This document shows, one piece after another, positions 16,638-24,739 of a stretch of DNA of 64,000 bases (positions are counted from its first letter, which is position 1; each line of letters starts with the position of its first letter). The stretch covers positions 212,013 through 276,012 of the forward strand of contig NZ_JNNO01000034.1 in NCBI RefSeq assembly GCF_000735585.1. The letters are read 5' to 3'. The translations under genes and the position numbers were made by a program. Source of the DNA: Devosia sp. LC5. GTDB taxonomy: Bacteria; Pseudomonadota; Alphaproteobacteria; Rhizobiales; Devosiaceae. Under the pieces are notes generated by a model, which was not told the DNA's origin, did no database searches, and saw only the letters and a list, made by a program, of their open reading frames with translations.

Positions 16638-19549
16638 CGTCAGGCCTGCGCCTCTCGCGCACCGGGATCGAACCGGCCGGCAAGACCCTGAGCTTCATGT
16701 TCGATGGGGTGGAAGTCGCTGCCATCGATGGTGAGACAATCGCTGCAGCGCTTGCTGCGGCGGGGCAGATCGAATTGCGCCAGGCCGGCCCGCATGAGCG
16801 TCGCGGCGTGTTCTGTGGCATGGGCGTCTGCCAGGACTGCCTGGTCGAGATCGACGGCAGGGGCAGTCAGCGCGCCTGCATGACCAAGGCAAAGGCCGGA
16901 CTGGACGTTCGCCGGCATGATCCGGCCCATAGCCGACTGGCCCCGCTGGCCAGGCGGCCGCAGGCGCCGCCACGCATTGAAATGTGCGAAGTGGCCATCG
17001 TTGGTGCGGGCCCGGCGGCCCTTTCTGCCGCCCGTGTCCTCGGCGGTGCCGGCGTCCGCCCCATCCTGATCGACGAGCGGGACCTGGCCGGCGGTCAATT
17101 CTTCAAGCCGCTGGCGCCATCTTACCGATTCTCGTCTCGTGCTCTTGACAGCCAGTCCGAGCAAGGTCGAATCCTTGTAAAGCAAGTGCGCGAACTGGGG
17201 GGTGATATCCGCTCCGGCCAGACCGTCTGGCACGCATCCATCACCACGGGGGGCAGGGCCGAGCTTGGTGTCGCCGCCAATACGCAGGCCTATATCCTCT
17301 CGGCCAGCGCCGTACTCCTTGCGACCGGTGCTTATGAGCGTCCCCACCACGTTCCGGGCTGGACCCTGCCCGGCGTCATGACAACAGGGGCGGCACAAAC
17401 GCTGGCGCGGGCCTATCGCGTCAGCCCCGGCCGGCGTGTTGTTGTTGCCGGCAATGGCCCGCTGAACTGGCAGGTCGCGCTGGAGATCGCGCGCGGCGGC
17501 GGCACCGTCATTGCCGTGCTGGAAAGCGCCCGTCCGACGAGGCCAGGCGCCTTGGCAGCCCTTGTTAGCATGGTGTCCGCAAGCCCCAAGCTGGCCTTTG
17601 CCGGCTTGCGATTGCGCGCCGATCTGGCCATGGCCGGTATTCCCATCCACGAGGGTGTTGTCGTTTCCCAGTTGCGCGGGAACGGGAAAGTCGAGCAGGT
17701 GATTGCGCGGCGCTCCGATGGCAGTGAGCTTGCCTTTGACGCCGACGCGGTCTGTCTGGGATACGGTTTCACGCCCTCGGTCGACGTGCTCCGTATGCTC
17801 GGCGGTCCGGTTAGCGTCGATCCGGACGGCTTCCCGCTGCCGCTGCTCGATGGCGATGGCCGCAGCGCCACCGGACCGGTCTGGGTGGCAGGCGATGGTG
17901 GGGCGATTGGTGGCAGCCAGGTTGCCATGGCGCAAGGCGCGCTCGCCGCCCACGCCATCCTCGCCAGTTTGGGCAAACCAGTGCCCGACCGTTCTGGTGC
18001 GGCCGACCAGCTTGCGCGTGCGCGCCGCTTTCAGGGCAATCTCTGGAGCCTCTTCGCGCCGCAGGTGCAGCCTCCCGAGTCGCCAGCAGAGACCATCATA
18101 TGCCGCTGCGAAGGTGTCTCCGCCAGCCAGATCGCCAGTGCCGGCGCTGATGGCGTTGCCGACCTGGGCAGCCTGAAGCGTCATACCCGCCTCGGCATGG
18201 GGCGCTGCCAGGGCCGCTATTGTGCGGCCAAGGCATTGCAGATGCTGCGCGGTGACCTGACAGGGGCCAGCGAGGCCGATCTGTTCGCGCCCCAGGCGCC
18301 CACGCGCCCGGTGCCCGCAATGCTCCTCGCCAATGAAAAAGGCGAATGGGCCGGGCATCGCGAGGTCGGCACCAGCGTGACCCCGCGCGGCGCCCACCGT
18401 GCCGATCCACTCCCATCCCGATGCGATCTGCTCGTCATCGGCGCCGGAATTACCGGTGCGGCCACTGCCTTGTTCGCTGCGCGCAATGGCATGGACGTCG
18501 TTGTGGTGGATCGCAGTGCGCCCAATAGCCAGGCCTCCGGCGGCAATGCGGGGAGCCTGCATGTGCAATTGCTCAGTTGGGACTTCGGCAAGAAAGCCAT
18601 GGCCGGCGGTAGCCCCGCTCTGCATACCTTGCCCCTACAACGCGACTCGGTCGCACTCTGGAAGGCGCTGGAACTCGAACTGCAAGCCGACTTCGAGATC
18701 GTTACCACCGGCGGGCTGATGGTGGCCGAGAATGCCGACCAGACCCAGTTTTTGCGCGACAAGGTCGATGCCGAACAGCGCGCGGGCATCCAGACCGAAG
18801 TCATTGGCCGCTCAGAATTGGCCAGTCTTGCACCGGCATTGGCCCAAACGACGATCGTGGCTGCCTATTGTCCGGCAGAAGGCAAGATCAACCCGCTCAA
18901 GGCCACGCCCGCCATTGTCGGCGCTGCCATGGCGCATGGCGCGCGTTTTGGCGCCGGCCATGACATCACAGGCATTCAGGCCGATGGTGAAGGCTACCGT
19001 GTCACCAGTGCCGCCGGCGCCACCATAAGCTGCCGCAGGCTGGTGATCGCCGCTGGGGGCTGGTCGAGACAGCTCGGACGCATGCTCGGCGCAGAGCTGC
19101 CGATCTCCGGCGCACCGCTGCAGATGCTGGTTACCGAACCAACCCGGCCGATACTCAAGCAATTGGTTGCCCATGCCGACCGCCACCTGACCATGAAGCA
19201 GGCAAGCAATGGCAATCTGATCATCGGTGGGGCCTGGACGGCCGATACCAATAGCCAGACCGGTTATGCCCGTGTGCTGCGCGACAGCATCGAGGGCAAT
19301 CTGTGGGTTGCCGAACGCACAATTCCTGCGGTTGCGGGTCTGCATCTGTTGCGCAGCTGGGCCGCCATGAACATCAATATCGACGGCGCGCCGCTGCTCG
19401 GTCCCATTGCCGGACACCCCAATGCGTTCATTGCCGCCACGGCCAATGGCTACACCCTGGGTCCAATCATGGGCCAGATAACCGCCGCCCTTGCAGCCGG
19501 CCGCGATGCTGGCCGCGGGCTTGAGGGCTTCACGCTCGCGCGCTTCTGA
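16634..19549 (+). CDS. Fused HcnA-HcnB-HcnC-like FAD/2Fe-2S amino (imino) acid dehydrogenase
   Basis: A 971-residue protein that joins in one chain what is normally three subunits. Residues about 15-90 form an HcnA-like plant-type [2Fe-2S] domain with Cys61, Cys66, Cys69 and Cys82. Residues about 117-460 are an HcnB-like FAD/NAD-type oxidoreductase (VAIVGAGPAAL). Residues about 487-540 are a BFD-like [2Fe-2S] segment with CRCEG and, further on, GRCQGRYC. Residues about 597-971 are an HcnC-like D-amino-acid-oxidase-fold flavoprotein (LLVIGAGITGAATALFAARN). Family members oxidise glycine (HCN synthase), opines or cis-4-hydroxy-D-proline and pass electrons to the membrane chain. It starts at a GTG overlapping the lyase stop. 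Linkers are short, and no stop or frame break is seen. Confidence 0.88.
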   Translation: MTSGLRLSRTGIEPAGKTLSFMFDGVEVAAIDGETIAAALAAAGQIELRQAGPHERRGVFCGMGVCQDCLVEIDGRGSQRACMTKAKAGLDVRRHDPAHSRLAPLARRPQAPPRIEMCEVAIVGAGPAALSAARVLGGAGVRPILIDERDLAGGQFFKPLAPSYRFSSRALDSQSEQGRILVKQVRELGGDIRSGQTVWHASITTGGRAELGVAANTQAYILSASAVLLATGAYERPHHVPGWTLPGVMTTGAAQTLARAYRVSPGRRVVVAGNGPLNWQVALEIARGGGTVIAVLESARPTRPGALAALVSMVSASPKLAFAGLRLRADLAMAGIPIHEGVVVSQLRGNGKVEQVIARRSDGSELAFDADAVCLGYGFTPSVDVLRMLGGPVSVDPDGFPLPLLDGDGRSATGPVWVAGDGGAIGGSQVAMAQGALAAHAILASLGKPVPDRSGAADQLARARRFQGNLWSLFAPQVQPPESPAETIICRCEGVSASQIASAGADGVADLGSLKRHTRLGMGRCQGRYCAAKALQMLRGDLTGASEADLFAPQAPTRPVPAMLLANEKGEWAGHREVGTSVTPRGAHRADPLPSRCDLLVIGAGITGAATALFAARNGMDVVVVDRSAPNSQASGGNAGSLHVQLLSWDFGKKAMAGGSPALHTLPLQRDSVALWKALELELQADFEIVTTGGLMVAENADQTQFLRDKVDAEQRAGIQTEVIGRSELASLAPALAQTTIVAAYCPAEGKINPLKATPAIVGAAMAHGARFGAGHDITGIQADGEGYRVTSAAGATISCRRLVIAAGGWSRQLGRMLGAELPISGAPLQMLVTEPTRPILKQLVAHADRHLTMKQASNGNLIIGGAWTADTNSQTGYARVLRDSIEGNLWVAERTIPAVAGLHLLRSWAAMNINIDGAPLLGPIAGHPNAFIAATANGYTLGPIMGQITAALAAGRDAGRGLEGFTLARF

Positions 19550-20194
19550 TCAGATCGAGGCCTTGTAGAGGCTACGCAAATGGGCCTGCGCCTTGCTGCG
19601 TGCACGCTTGGCATCGCCGCTTTCCAGAGCGTCGACGATTTCGAGGTGTTCGGTAGCATCCGGCACCAGCCGGTCAGCCAGATTGAGCGTTTCGTAAAGC
19701 CGCGTTACCATGCGCAAGCTGTGAATCATGCGGCTGAGAACCGCATTGCCGCTATAGTCGCAAACCAGCGAATGCAACTCATCGTCCGACTGCCAATGCG
19801 CCTCCGGCAGGTAGACCGGCGCTGCCAGCAAGCTGTCAATATTCTTGCGAACCAGGGCAATTGCCGCCGCAGGCACCCGGCCGGCGCTGAGCGCTGCGGC
19901 TTCACCCTCCAGGATTTCCCTGACCTTGAGGGCCTGCAGATATTCGGCCAGGCCCACCGATCGAACCACGAACGAGCGGCCATTCCGGACCACGAGGCCT
20001 TCCCCCTCAAGTTTTTGCAGCGCCTCGCGCAGTGGGGTCCGGGAGACGCCCAGCATATCGGCCAGGCGCGACTCCACGATAATGTCGCCACCGTGCAATT
20101 GCTGGGATTTTATCAGGTTGGAAACGGTCCCATAGACCCTGTCCGATAGCGCATCGGCGGACAATCCCCCCGCTGATCTGGCATCCGCTTGCAC
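19550..20194 (-). CDS. GntR family transcriptional regulator, FCD subfamily
   Basis: A 214-residue regulator with an N-terminal winged helix (ESRLADMLGVSRTPLREA, then LQKLEGEGLVVR) and an FCD ligand-binding domain starting near ALKVREILEGEAAAL. The GTG at 20194 has GGAG at about 8 bases' spacing. Its stop abuts the stop of the convergent fusion gene with no gap. An imperfect dyad upstream contains a 15-bp motif that also occurs before the M20-like gene, so it probably represses the 11.8-19.5 kb operon and itself. Confidence 0.88.
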   Translation of the reverse strand: MQADARSAGGLSADALSDRVYGTVSNLIKSQQLHGGDIIVESRLADMLGVSRTPLREALQKLEGEGLVVRNGRSFVVRSVGLAEYLQALKVREILEGEAAALSAGRVPAAAIALVRKNIDSLLAAPVYLPEAHWQSDDELHSLVCDYSGNAVLSRMIHSLRMVTRLYETLNLADRLVPDATEHLEIVDALESGDAKRARSKAQAHLRSLYKASI

Positions 20195-20224
20195 TGCTCA
20201 CTCCAACTTGCGACTCATACTGCC

Positions 20225-20244
20225 GCATATCTTATACAATATGC
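20225..20244. promoter_or_regulatory. Candidate autoregulatory operator of the GntR gene
   Basis: GCATAT (20225-20230) and ATATGC (20239-20244) form an inverted repeat around CTTATACA. Within it, read on the - strand, is ATTGTAT-N4-TATG, the same motif found at 11753-11767 before the M20-like operon. It lies about 30 bases upstream of the GTG start. Confidence 0.55.
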
Positions 20245-20289
20245 ATGCGAAGTGCGGCCGTGAAGTTTCGTGCCGCGAGGTCGGCCTGA

Positions 20290-20850
20290 TCAAACGTTTC
20301 TATGGAGATATCGGGCGGTGCGCCAGCGTGATGTCAGCACGAACAACGCTGCCGCGGTCGCCCCGAACATGCCGAGCCGCACCAATTGCCGTGCGACATC
20401 GATTTCGGCGGCAAACCAGAAGTTCGCCAGCAGCCAATAGGCGGCAAGCTGGTACAGAACCGCGACGCCGAAAAAGCCCAACACCGCCCGCCGGTCCAGC
20501 CAGCATGCGCATAGGCATAGTCCTGCAAAGAACCAAAAATGCATGTCCTGATAGAGCTGCAGGCCCTCGGGACGGAGCGGCAGGCTCGTTATGGTCAGCA
20601 GCGCGATCTGCGCGGCCAGCGCCATGCTGGAAACCACCGGAACGGCGCCACTTTCCCGCCGCCAGCGCCAGTAAAAGGTCGGCAAGGCAGCCACAACAAG
20701 GCCGCCTGCCAGCATGAAGAGTGGCGGCAGCGGGCCCCCCAGCCGCCAATTCAGGCCAGCCAGCAGCACAGGAATGACCCACAGCACGGCGATGAAAACA
20801 CTTTCAAGCCGCCGGTGCCGCAAACCCGGTTCTGTCGTGTTCAAAGTCAT
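20290..20850 (-). CDS. Orphan sensor-like integral membrane protein
   Basis: A 186-residue protein that is almost entirely hydrophobic, with about six transmembrane helices. The segment QDMHFWFFAGLCLCACWLD followed by RRAVLGFFGVAVLYQL resembles the N-terminal membrane sensor domain of some chemotaxis receptors and signalling enzymes, where the equivalent reads MHF..FA..ALLAAY.DWR followed by a His-His pair; here that pair is Tyr-Gln. No output domain follows. It lies 25 bases downstream of the broken MHYT-GGDEF-EAL gene on the same strand. It could be a degraded receptor or a stand-alone membrane partner; no function is assigned. Confidence 0.6.
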   Translation of the reverse strand: MTLNTTEPGLRHRRLESVFIAVLWVIPVLLAGLNWRLGGPLPPLFMLAGGLVVAALPTFYWRWRRESGAVPVVSSMALAAQIALLTITSLPLRPEGLQLYQDMHFWFFAGLCLCACWLDRRAVLGFFGVAVLYQLAAYWLLANFWFAAEIDVARQLVRLGMFGATAAALFVLTSRWRTARYLHRNV

Positions 20851-20875
20851 GCAGATATTCCCAGGTCAGGTGCAA

Positions 20876-22959
20876 TCAGGCCGAACGAGCGATCAGGTTC
20901 ATTTCTATATTCTCGGGGCGGACGACCACGACGGCTTGTTCCGCCATGTTCTGCCCGATGAGCGTCAGCTGGCCGCTGGTGACGATCTGCTGCAGCGGTT
21001 CGGGCCGGCCCAATAGATAGCCTTGCGCCTCATCGCACCCTTCAGTCGTCAGCAATGCCAGTTGGCCATGCGTCTCGATACCTTCGGCCAGGACCGGAAT
21101 TTCGAGGCTTTTGCCCAGCGCCAGCACGGCGCGAATAATGGCCTTGGCCTGGGGGCTCGATTCAACCTCGCTCATGAACGAGCGATCGAGCTTGATCTTG
21201 TCGAAGGGGAAGGCACGCAGCGTATCGAGCGAGGAATAGCCGGTGCCGAAGTCATCGAGCGCAATGCTCACGCCCAATTCCTTGATCTGGCGCAGCATAT
21301 GCAGCGAGCGCTCCTTGTCGGCAAAGATCGTCGACTCGGTCAGTTCCAGCTCCAGCCGGTCTGGCGGCAGCCCGGTTTCGCGTAGCACGTCCATGACCAG
21401 CTTGGGCAGGTCGGTATGGGCAAACTGCACCGTAGGGCGGCTCCCAGGATGCGGCTTTGGCACAGGCGGTGCGCAACACCCATTCGCCCATCTGCAAGAT
21501 AAGCCCGTTTTCCTCGGCCAGCGGGATGAACTCGGCCGGCGGAATATAGCCTCGTTGCGAATGCCCCCAGCGCAGCAAAGCCTCGTAGCCGCGGATTTCG
21601 CCAGTCGAAAGCGAGGTCTGCACCTGATAGTGCACGTCGAGCTGGTTAGTTTCGAGCGCCTCGCGCAATTCGTCCGCCAGATTGCGGCGGGCCCTGACCA
21701 TCTCGTCCATGGACCGCTCGTAAAAGCAGGCGGCGCGGGCGATATCGGCCTTGGCGCGATACATGGCGAGATCGGCATTGTTGATCAGCGTTTCCTTGTC
21801 GCCCGCATTGTCGGGATAGATGGCTACGCCCATGCTGGCGCCGGGAATGATCTCGAAATCATCGAGACGAATGGGCTTGAACAAGAGCCGTTTCGAGCCG
21901 CGCTAGGAAATCGGCCAACCGGTCCGCCCCCTGCATGCGATAGGTCGCCGCAAATTCATCGCCGCCGAGCCGGGCCACAAATTCCCCCACGCCCAGCAGC
22001 TTGTTCATGCGCCGCGCCAGCACCTGCAGGACTTCGTCGCCGGTCGCATGGCCGCGCAGATCGTTGATCTCCTTGAACCGATCCAGATCGATGCCGATCA
22101 AGGCGAGCTTGCCGCCGGTCTCGTCCGCCAGATCGAGTTCGTGGTCCAGGTGGTCATTGAAGCTGGCCCGGTTCGGCAGGCCGGTAAGGCTATCGCTCAT
22201 CGCCATGTGGCGCAGTTGTTCATAGGATTGAGCACGCATGCTGTCATCGATCAGATAGCTGGCGGCGCCCGCCCCCAGAATGACCAGCGCGACACCCGCC
22301 ACGGCCAGCGCCAGCGCCTGCAGGGCGGACGGATTGGAGAATGAGCCGTCGATCAGCATTGGCGAAACCTGGAACGCCGTCATGCCGGTGAAATGCAGGC
22401 TGACAATTGCCAGCACCAGCACACCCGTTGCCAGATATTTGTCCGCCCAGAACACGCGGCGTATCGCCAGCTGCAGTGCCAGCGCGGAAAACACCACCGA
22501 CAGCACGATCGAGACCACCAGATAGCCCATGTCCCACGACACCAGACCCTGCACGCGATAGGCCATCATGCCGGTATAATGCATCGCAACAATGGCCAGC
22601 CCGACAACCGCACCGCCCAGTGCCGGCGCCAGGCGCGTCAAACCGCTTGCCGCGAGGATAAAACCCAGCTGCACGCCAAACATGGCGGTCAGCAGTGACA
22701 CAATGGTCATGACCGGATCAAAACCTACCGGCGCGCCTGGATCATAGGCGAGCATGGCGATGAAATGGGTGCACCAGATCGCCGAACCCGACGCCACCGC
22801 GGTCAGGAAGTGCCAACCGGCCCGCTGCAGACCGGTCGTATTGGCAGCGCGATTGAACAGGCGAATAGTGGCTGAAGAGCCGGCCAGGCAGACCAGGGCA
22901 GCGACGGCCACCAACCAGATATTGTGCTCATACAATACGCAGCCCAGCACAGTCATCAT
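20876..22959 (-). pseudogene. MHYT-GGDEF-EAL cyclic-di-GMP protein gene with two frame disruptions
   Basis: Pieced together over three frames, the gene would encode about 690 residues. An N-terminal MHYT sensor (HFIAMLAY, AMHYTGMMAYRV and SLHFTGMTAF) is followed by GGDEF (RLGGDEFAATYR) and EAL (GYEALLRWG, LELTES, ALDDFGTGYSS, KLDRSF, LAEGIET). The first break is at about 21879-21887: restoring one base turns ...LARLETALVQ into ...ALFKPIRLDDFEI. The second is at about 21430-21445: between WEPP and TVQFAHTDLP the usual segment with the VNVS motif is missing, leaving a frameshift. The EAL metal-ligand Asn is lost with it. A full-length enzyme is not made, though the MHYT half and part of GGDEF could still be translated. 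Confidence 0.8.
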
Positions 22960-23275
22960 GGTCGTTTGAACTTTCGACGATCTTTCGCCGGCACAGGTTG
23001 GCGTACGTACGCCTTATTCCGAGACCATTGAAAATTGATGAAGGAAGTCATGTATTTCTGAGTTGCTGCATCGGCTATCGATGAAGACACGCGCCGCGGA
23101 AGCGGCGGCCAAACGATGGGGCGGCCGATGCCGACAGGTTCCTACTCCGCGGGCAAGCGAAGCCCAGACGTGAGAACAAAATGGGGGAGCTAGGGCTTAG
23201 TGGCTTGCACTTTGGTGAAAGCCAGTTAAGTACGCTTAAACAGAACAGAGACGACCGTACAGAGTAGCGACGACG
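22960..23275. other. Intergenic region upstream of the polysaccharide locus
   Basis: This 316-base divergent region has no credible gene. It contains a perfect 14-bp palindrome, GGCGTACGTACGCC, at 23000-23013, close to the MHYT gene start, and an AT-richer stretch (23020-23060). A short GCCGC/GCGGC dyad occurs at about 23092-23110. No clear sigma-70 boxes were identified for the phosphomannomutase gene, although its promoter must lie here. Confidence 0.5.
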
Positions 23276-24691
23276 GTGATAACCAGCCTCAAGTTTGGAA
23301 CCAGCGGCCTTCGTGGTCTCGCAGTAGATCTCGTGGGCGACGCGGCGCAGCGTTACACGACGGCGTTCCTGAATTATCTGTCGCAGGACGATGCGCCCGT
23401 AAGTTCGCTCTATCTGGGGCGCGACCTGCGCGTCAGCAGCGCCGCGATAGTGGCGGATTGTGCCGCGGCTGCTGCTGCCATGGGTCTGCGCGTGGTGGAT
23501 TGCGGCGAACTGCCAGCGCCGGCGCTGGCTTTCCACGCCATGGCGGCCGGTGCGCCCAGTATCATGGTCACCGGCAGCCACATCCCGGCAGACCGCAATG
23601 GTCTCAAGTTCTTCCGCGCGAGCGGCGAGATCAGCAAGGCCGACGAAGCGGGAATCTTGGCCCAACTGGGTGAAGGCGCCGAGGCTGACGATGCTGTTCA
23701 AGCAGTCGATGAAAGCGCGCTGGCCATGTCTGGCTATCTCGACCGTTATCGCGGCGTGCTGGCCGCCGATGCGCTTAAGGACTGGCGCATTGGCGTCTAT
23801 GAACATTCGAGCGTCAGTCGCCAGGCACTGGCCGAGGTCTTTGCCGGTTATGGAGCGCAGATTGTTCCGCTTGGCCGCGCCCCCGGCTTTGTGGCGATCG
23901 ATACCGAAGCCTTCGGCGACGCGGTGTTTGCGCCGCTCGTGGGTTGGATCAAAGAGTATGACCTCGATGCCATCATTTCCACCGATGGCGATGCCGATCG
24001 CCCCCTGCTAATGGATGAGCAAGGACAGTTTGTCCGCGGCGATGTGCTGGGACTGTTGGCGGCGCGGTTTTTTGGCGCCGACACGGTGGTCACCCCCGTC
24101 ACTTCCAATACGGCCATCGAAGCGACGGGTTATTTTGCCTCGGTGGAGCGGACCCGTGTCGGATCGCCGTTCGTAATTGCGGGCATGGAGGCGGCCATTG
24201 CCAAGGGCGCGCGCTGCGTCTTCGGCTTCGAGGCTAATGGCGGCACGCTTTTGGGTACCGCGCTGAACCTGCATAATACAGACGTGCCTGCCTTGATGAC
24301 CAGGGATGCGATCCTGCCGCTGATCGGAGTATTCGGTCGGGCGGCGGCGGAAGGGGGCACCATTTCGGCATTGGTGGCGGCGCTGCCGCTGCGCGTGGCG
24401 CTGAGCGATAGGCTGGAGAACTTCTCTGCCGAAAACAGTAGCACCCTACTCGACGACCTCTCGACGCCCGCAGGGGCAGCGGCCCATTTTGGTGCGCGGG
24501 GCAGCATCGTCCGCTCGGCCGCCATTGATGGCCTGCAGGTGTTCCTCGACGATGGCACGATGATCCACTATCGCGCCTCAGGGAATGCGCCCGAATTGCG
24601 CTGCTATGTTGAAGCCGATTCTGCCGCCCAGGCGGAGGATGCGTTGCGCTGGGGCCTGGCCGCGGCCAAAATGGCTGCGATTTCGGGCTAA
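23276..24691 (+). CDS. manB: Phosphomannomutase
   Basis: A 471-residue alpha-D-phosphohexomutase. It shows the phosphoserine loop (Ser101 in TGSHIP), the Mg-binding loop STDGDADRP, the sugar-binding FGFEANGG and the phosphate-binding RASGNAPELRCYVE. It interconverts mannose-6-phosphate and mannose-1-phosphate, the first committed step to GDP-mannose. The start is a GTG at 23276; FGTSGLRG follows at residue 7, as expected for the family. It stands 48 bases before the GDP-mannose pyrophosphorylase gene. Phosphoglucomutase side activity, as in AlgC, cannot be excluded. Confidence 0.9.
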   Translation: MITSLKFGTSGLRGLAVDLVGDAAQRYTTAFLNYLSQDDAPVSSLYLGRDLRVSSAAIVADCAAAAAAMGLRVVDCGELPAPALAFHAMAAGAPSIMVTGSHIPADRNGLKFFRASGEISKADEAGILAQLGEGAEADDAVQAVDESALAMSGYLDRYRGVLAADALKDWRIGVYEHSSVSRQALAEVFAGYGAQIVPLGRAPGFVAIDTEAFGDAVFAPLVGWIKEYDLDAIISTDGDADRPLLMDEQGQFVRGDVLGLLAARFFGADTVVTPVTSNTAIEATGYFASVERTRVGSPFVIAGMEAAIAKGARCVFGFEANGGTLLGTALNLHNTDVPALMTRDAILPLIGVFGRAAAEGGTISALVAALPLRVALSDRLENFSAENSSTLLDDLSTPAGAAAHFGARGSIVRSAAIDGLQVFLDDGTMIHYRASGNAPELRCYVEADSAAQAEDALRWGLAAAKMAAISG

Positions 24692-24739
24692 GCGGCCACA
24701 GTTCCTTTCGATTTTTCACCCCCTATGGCCGAGGCCTTC

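Noticed and set aside
16640..18625. A 661-codon open frame on the - strand
   Set aside because: It lies wholly antisense to the well-supported fusion dehydrogenase, has no domain, and is explained by high GC and strong third-position bias.
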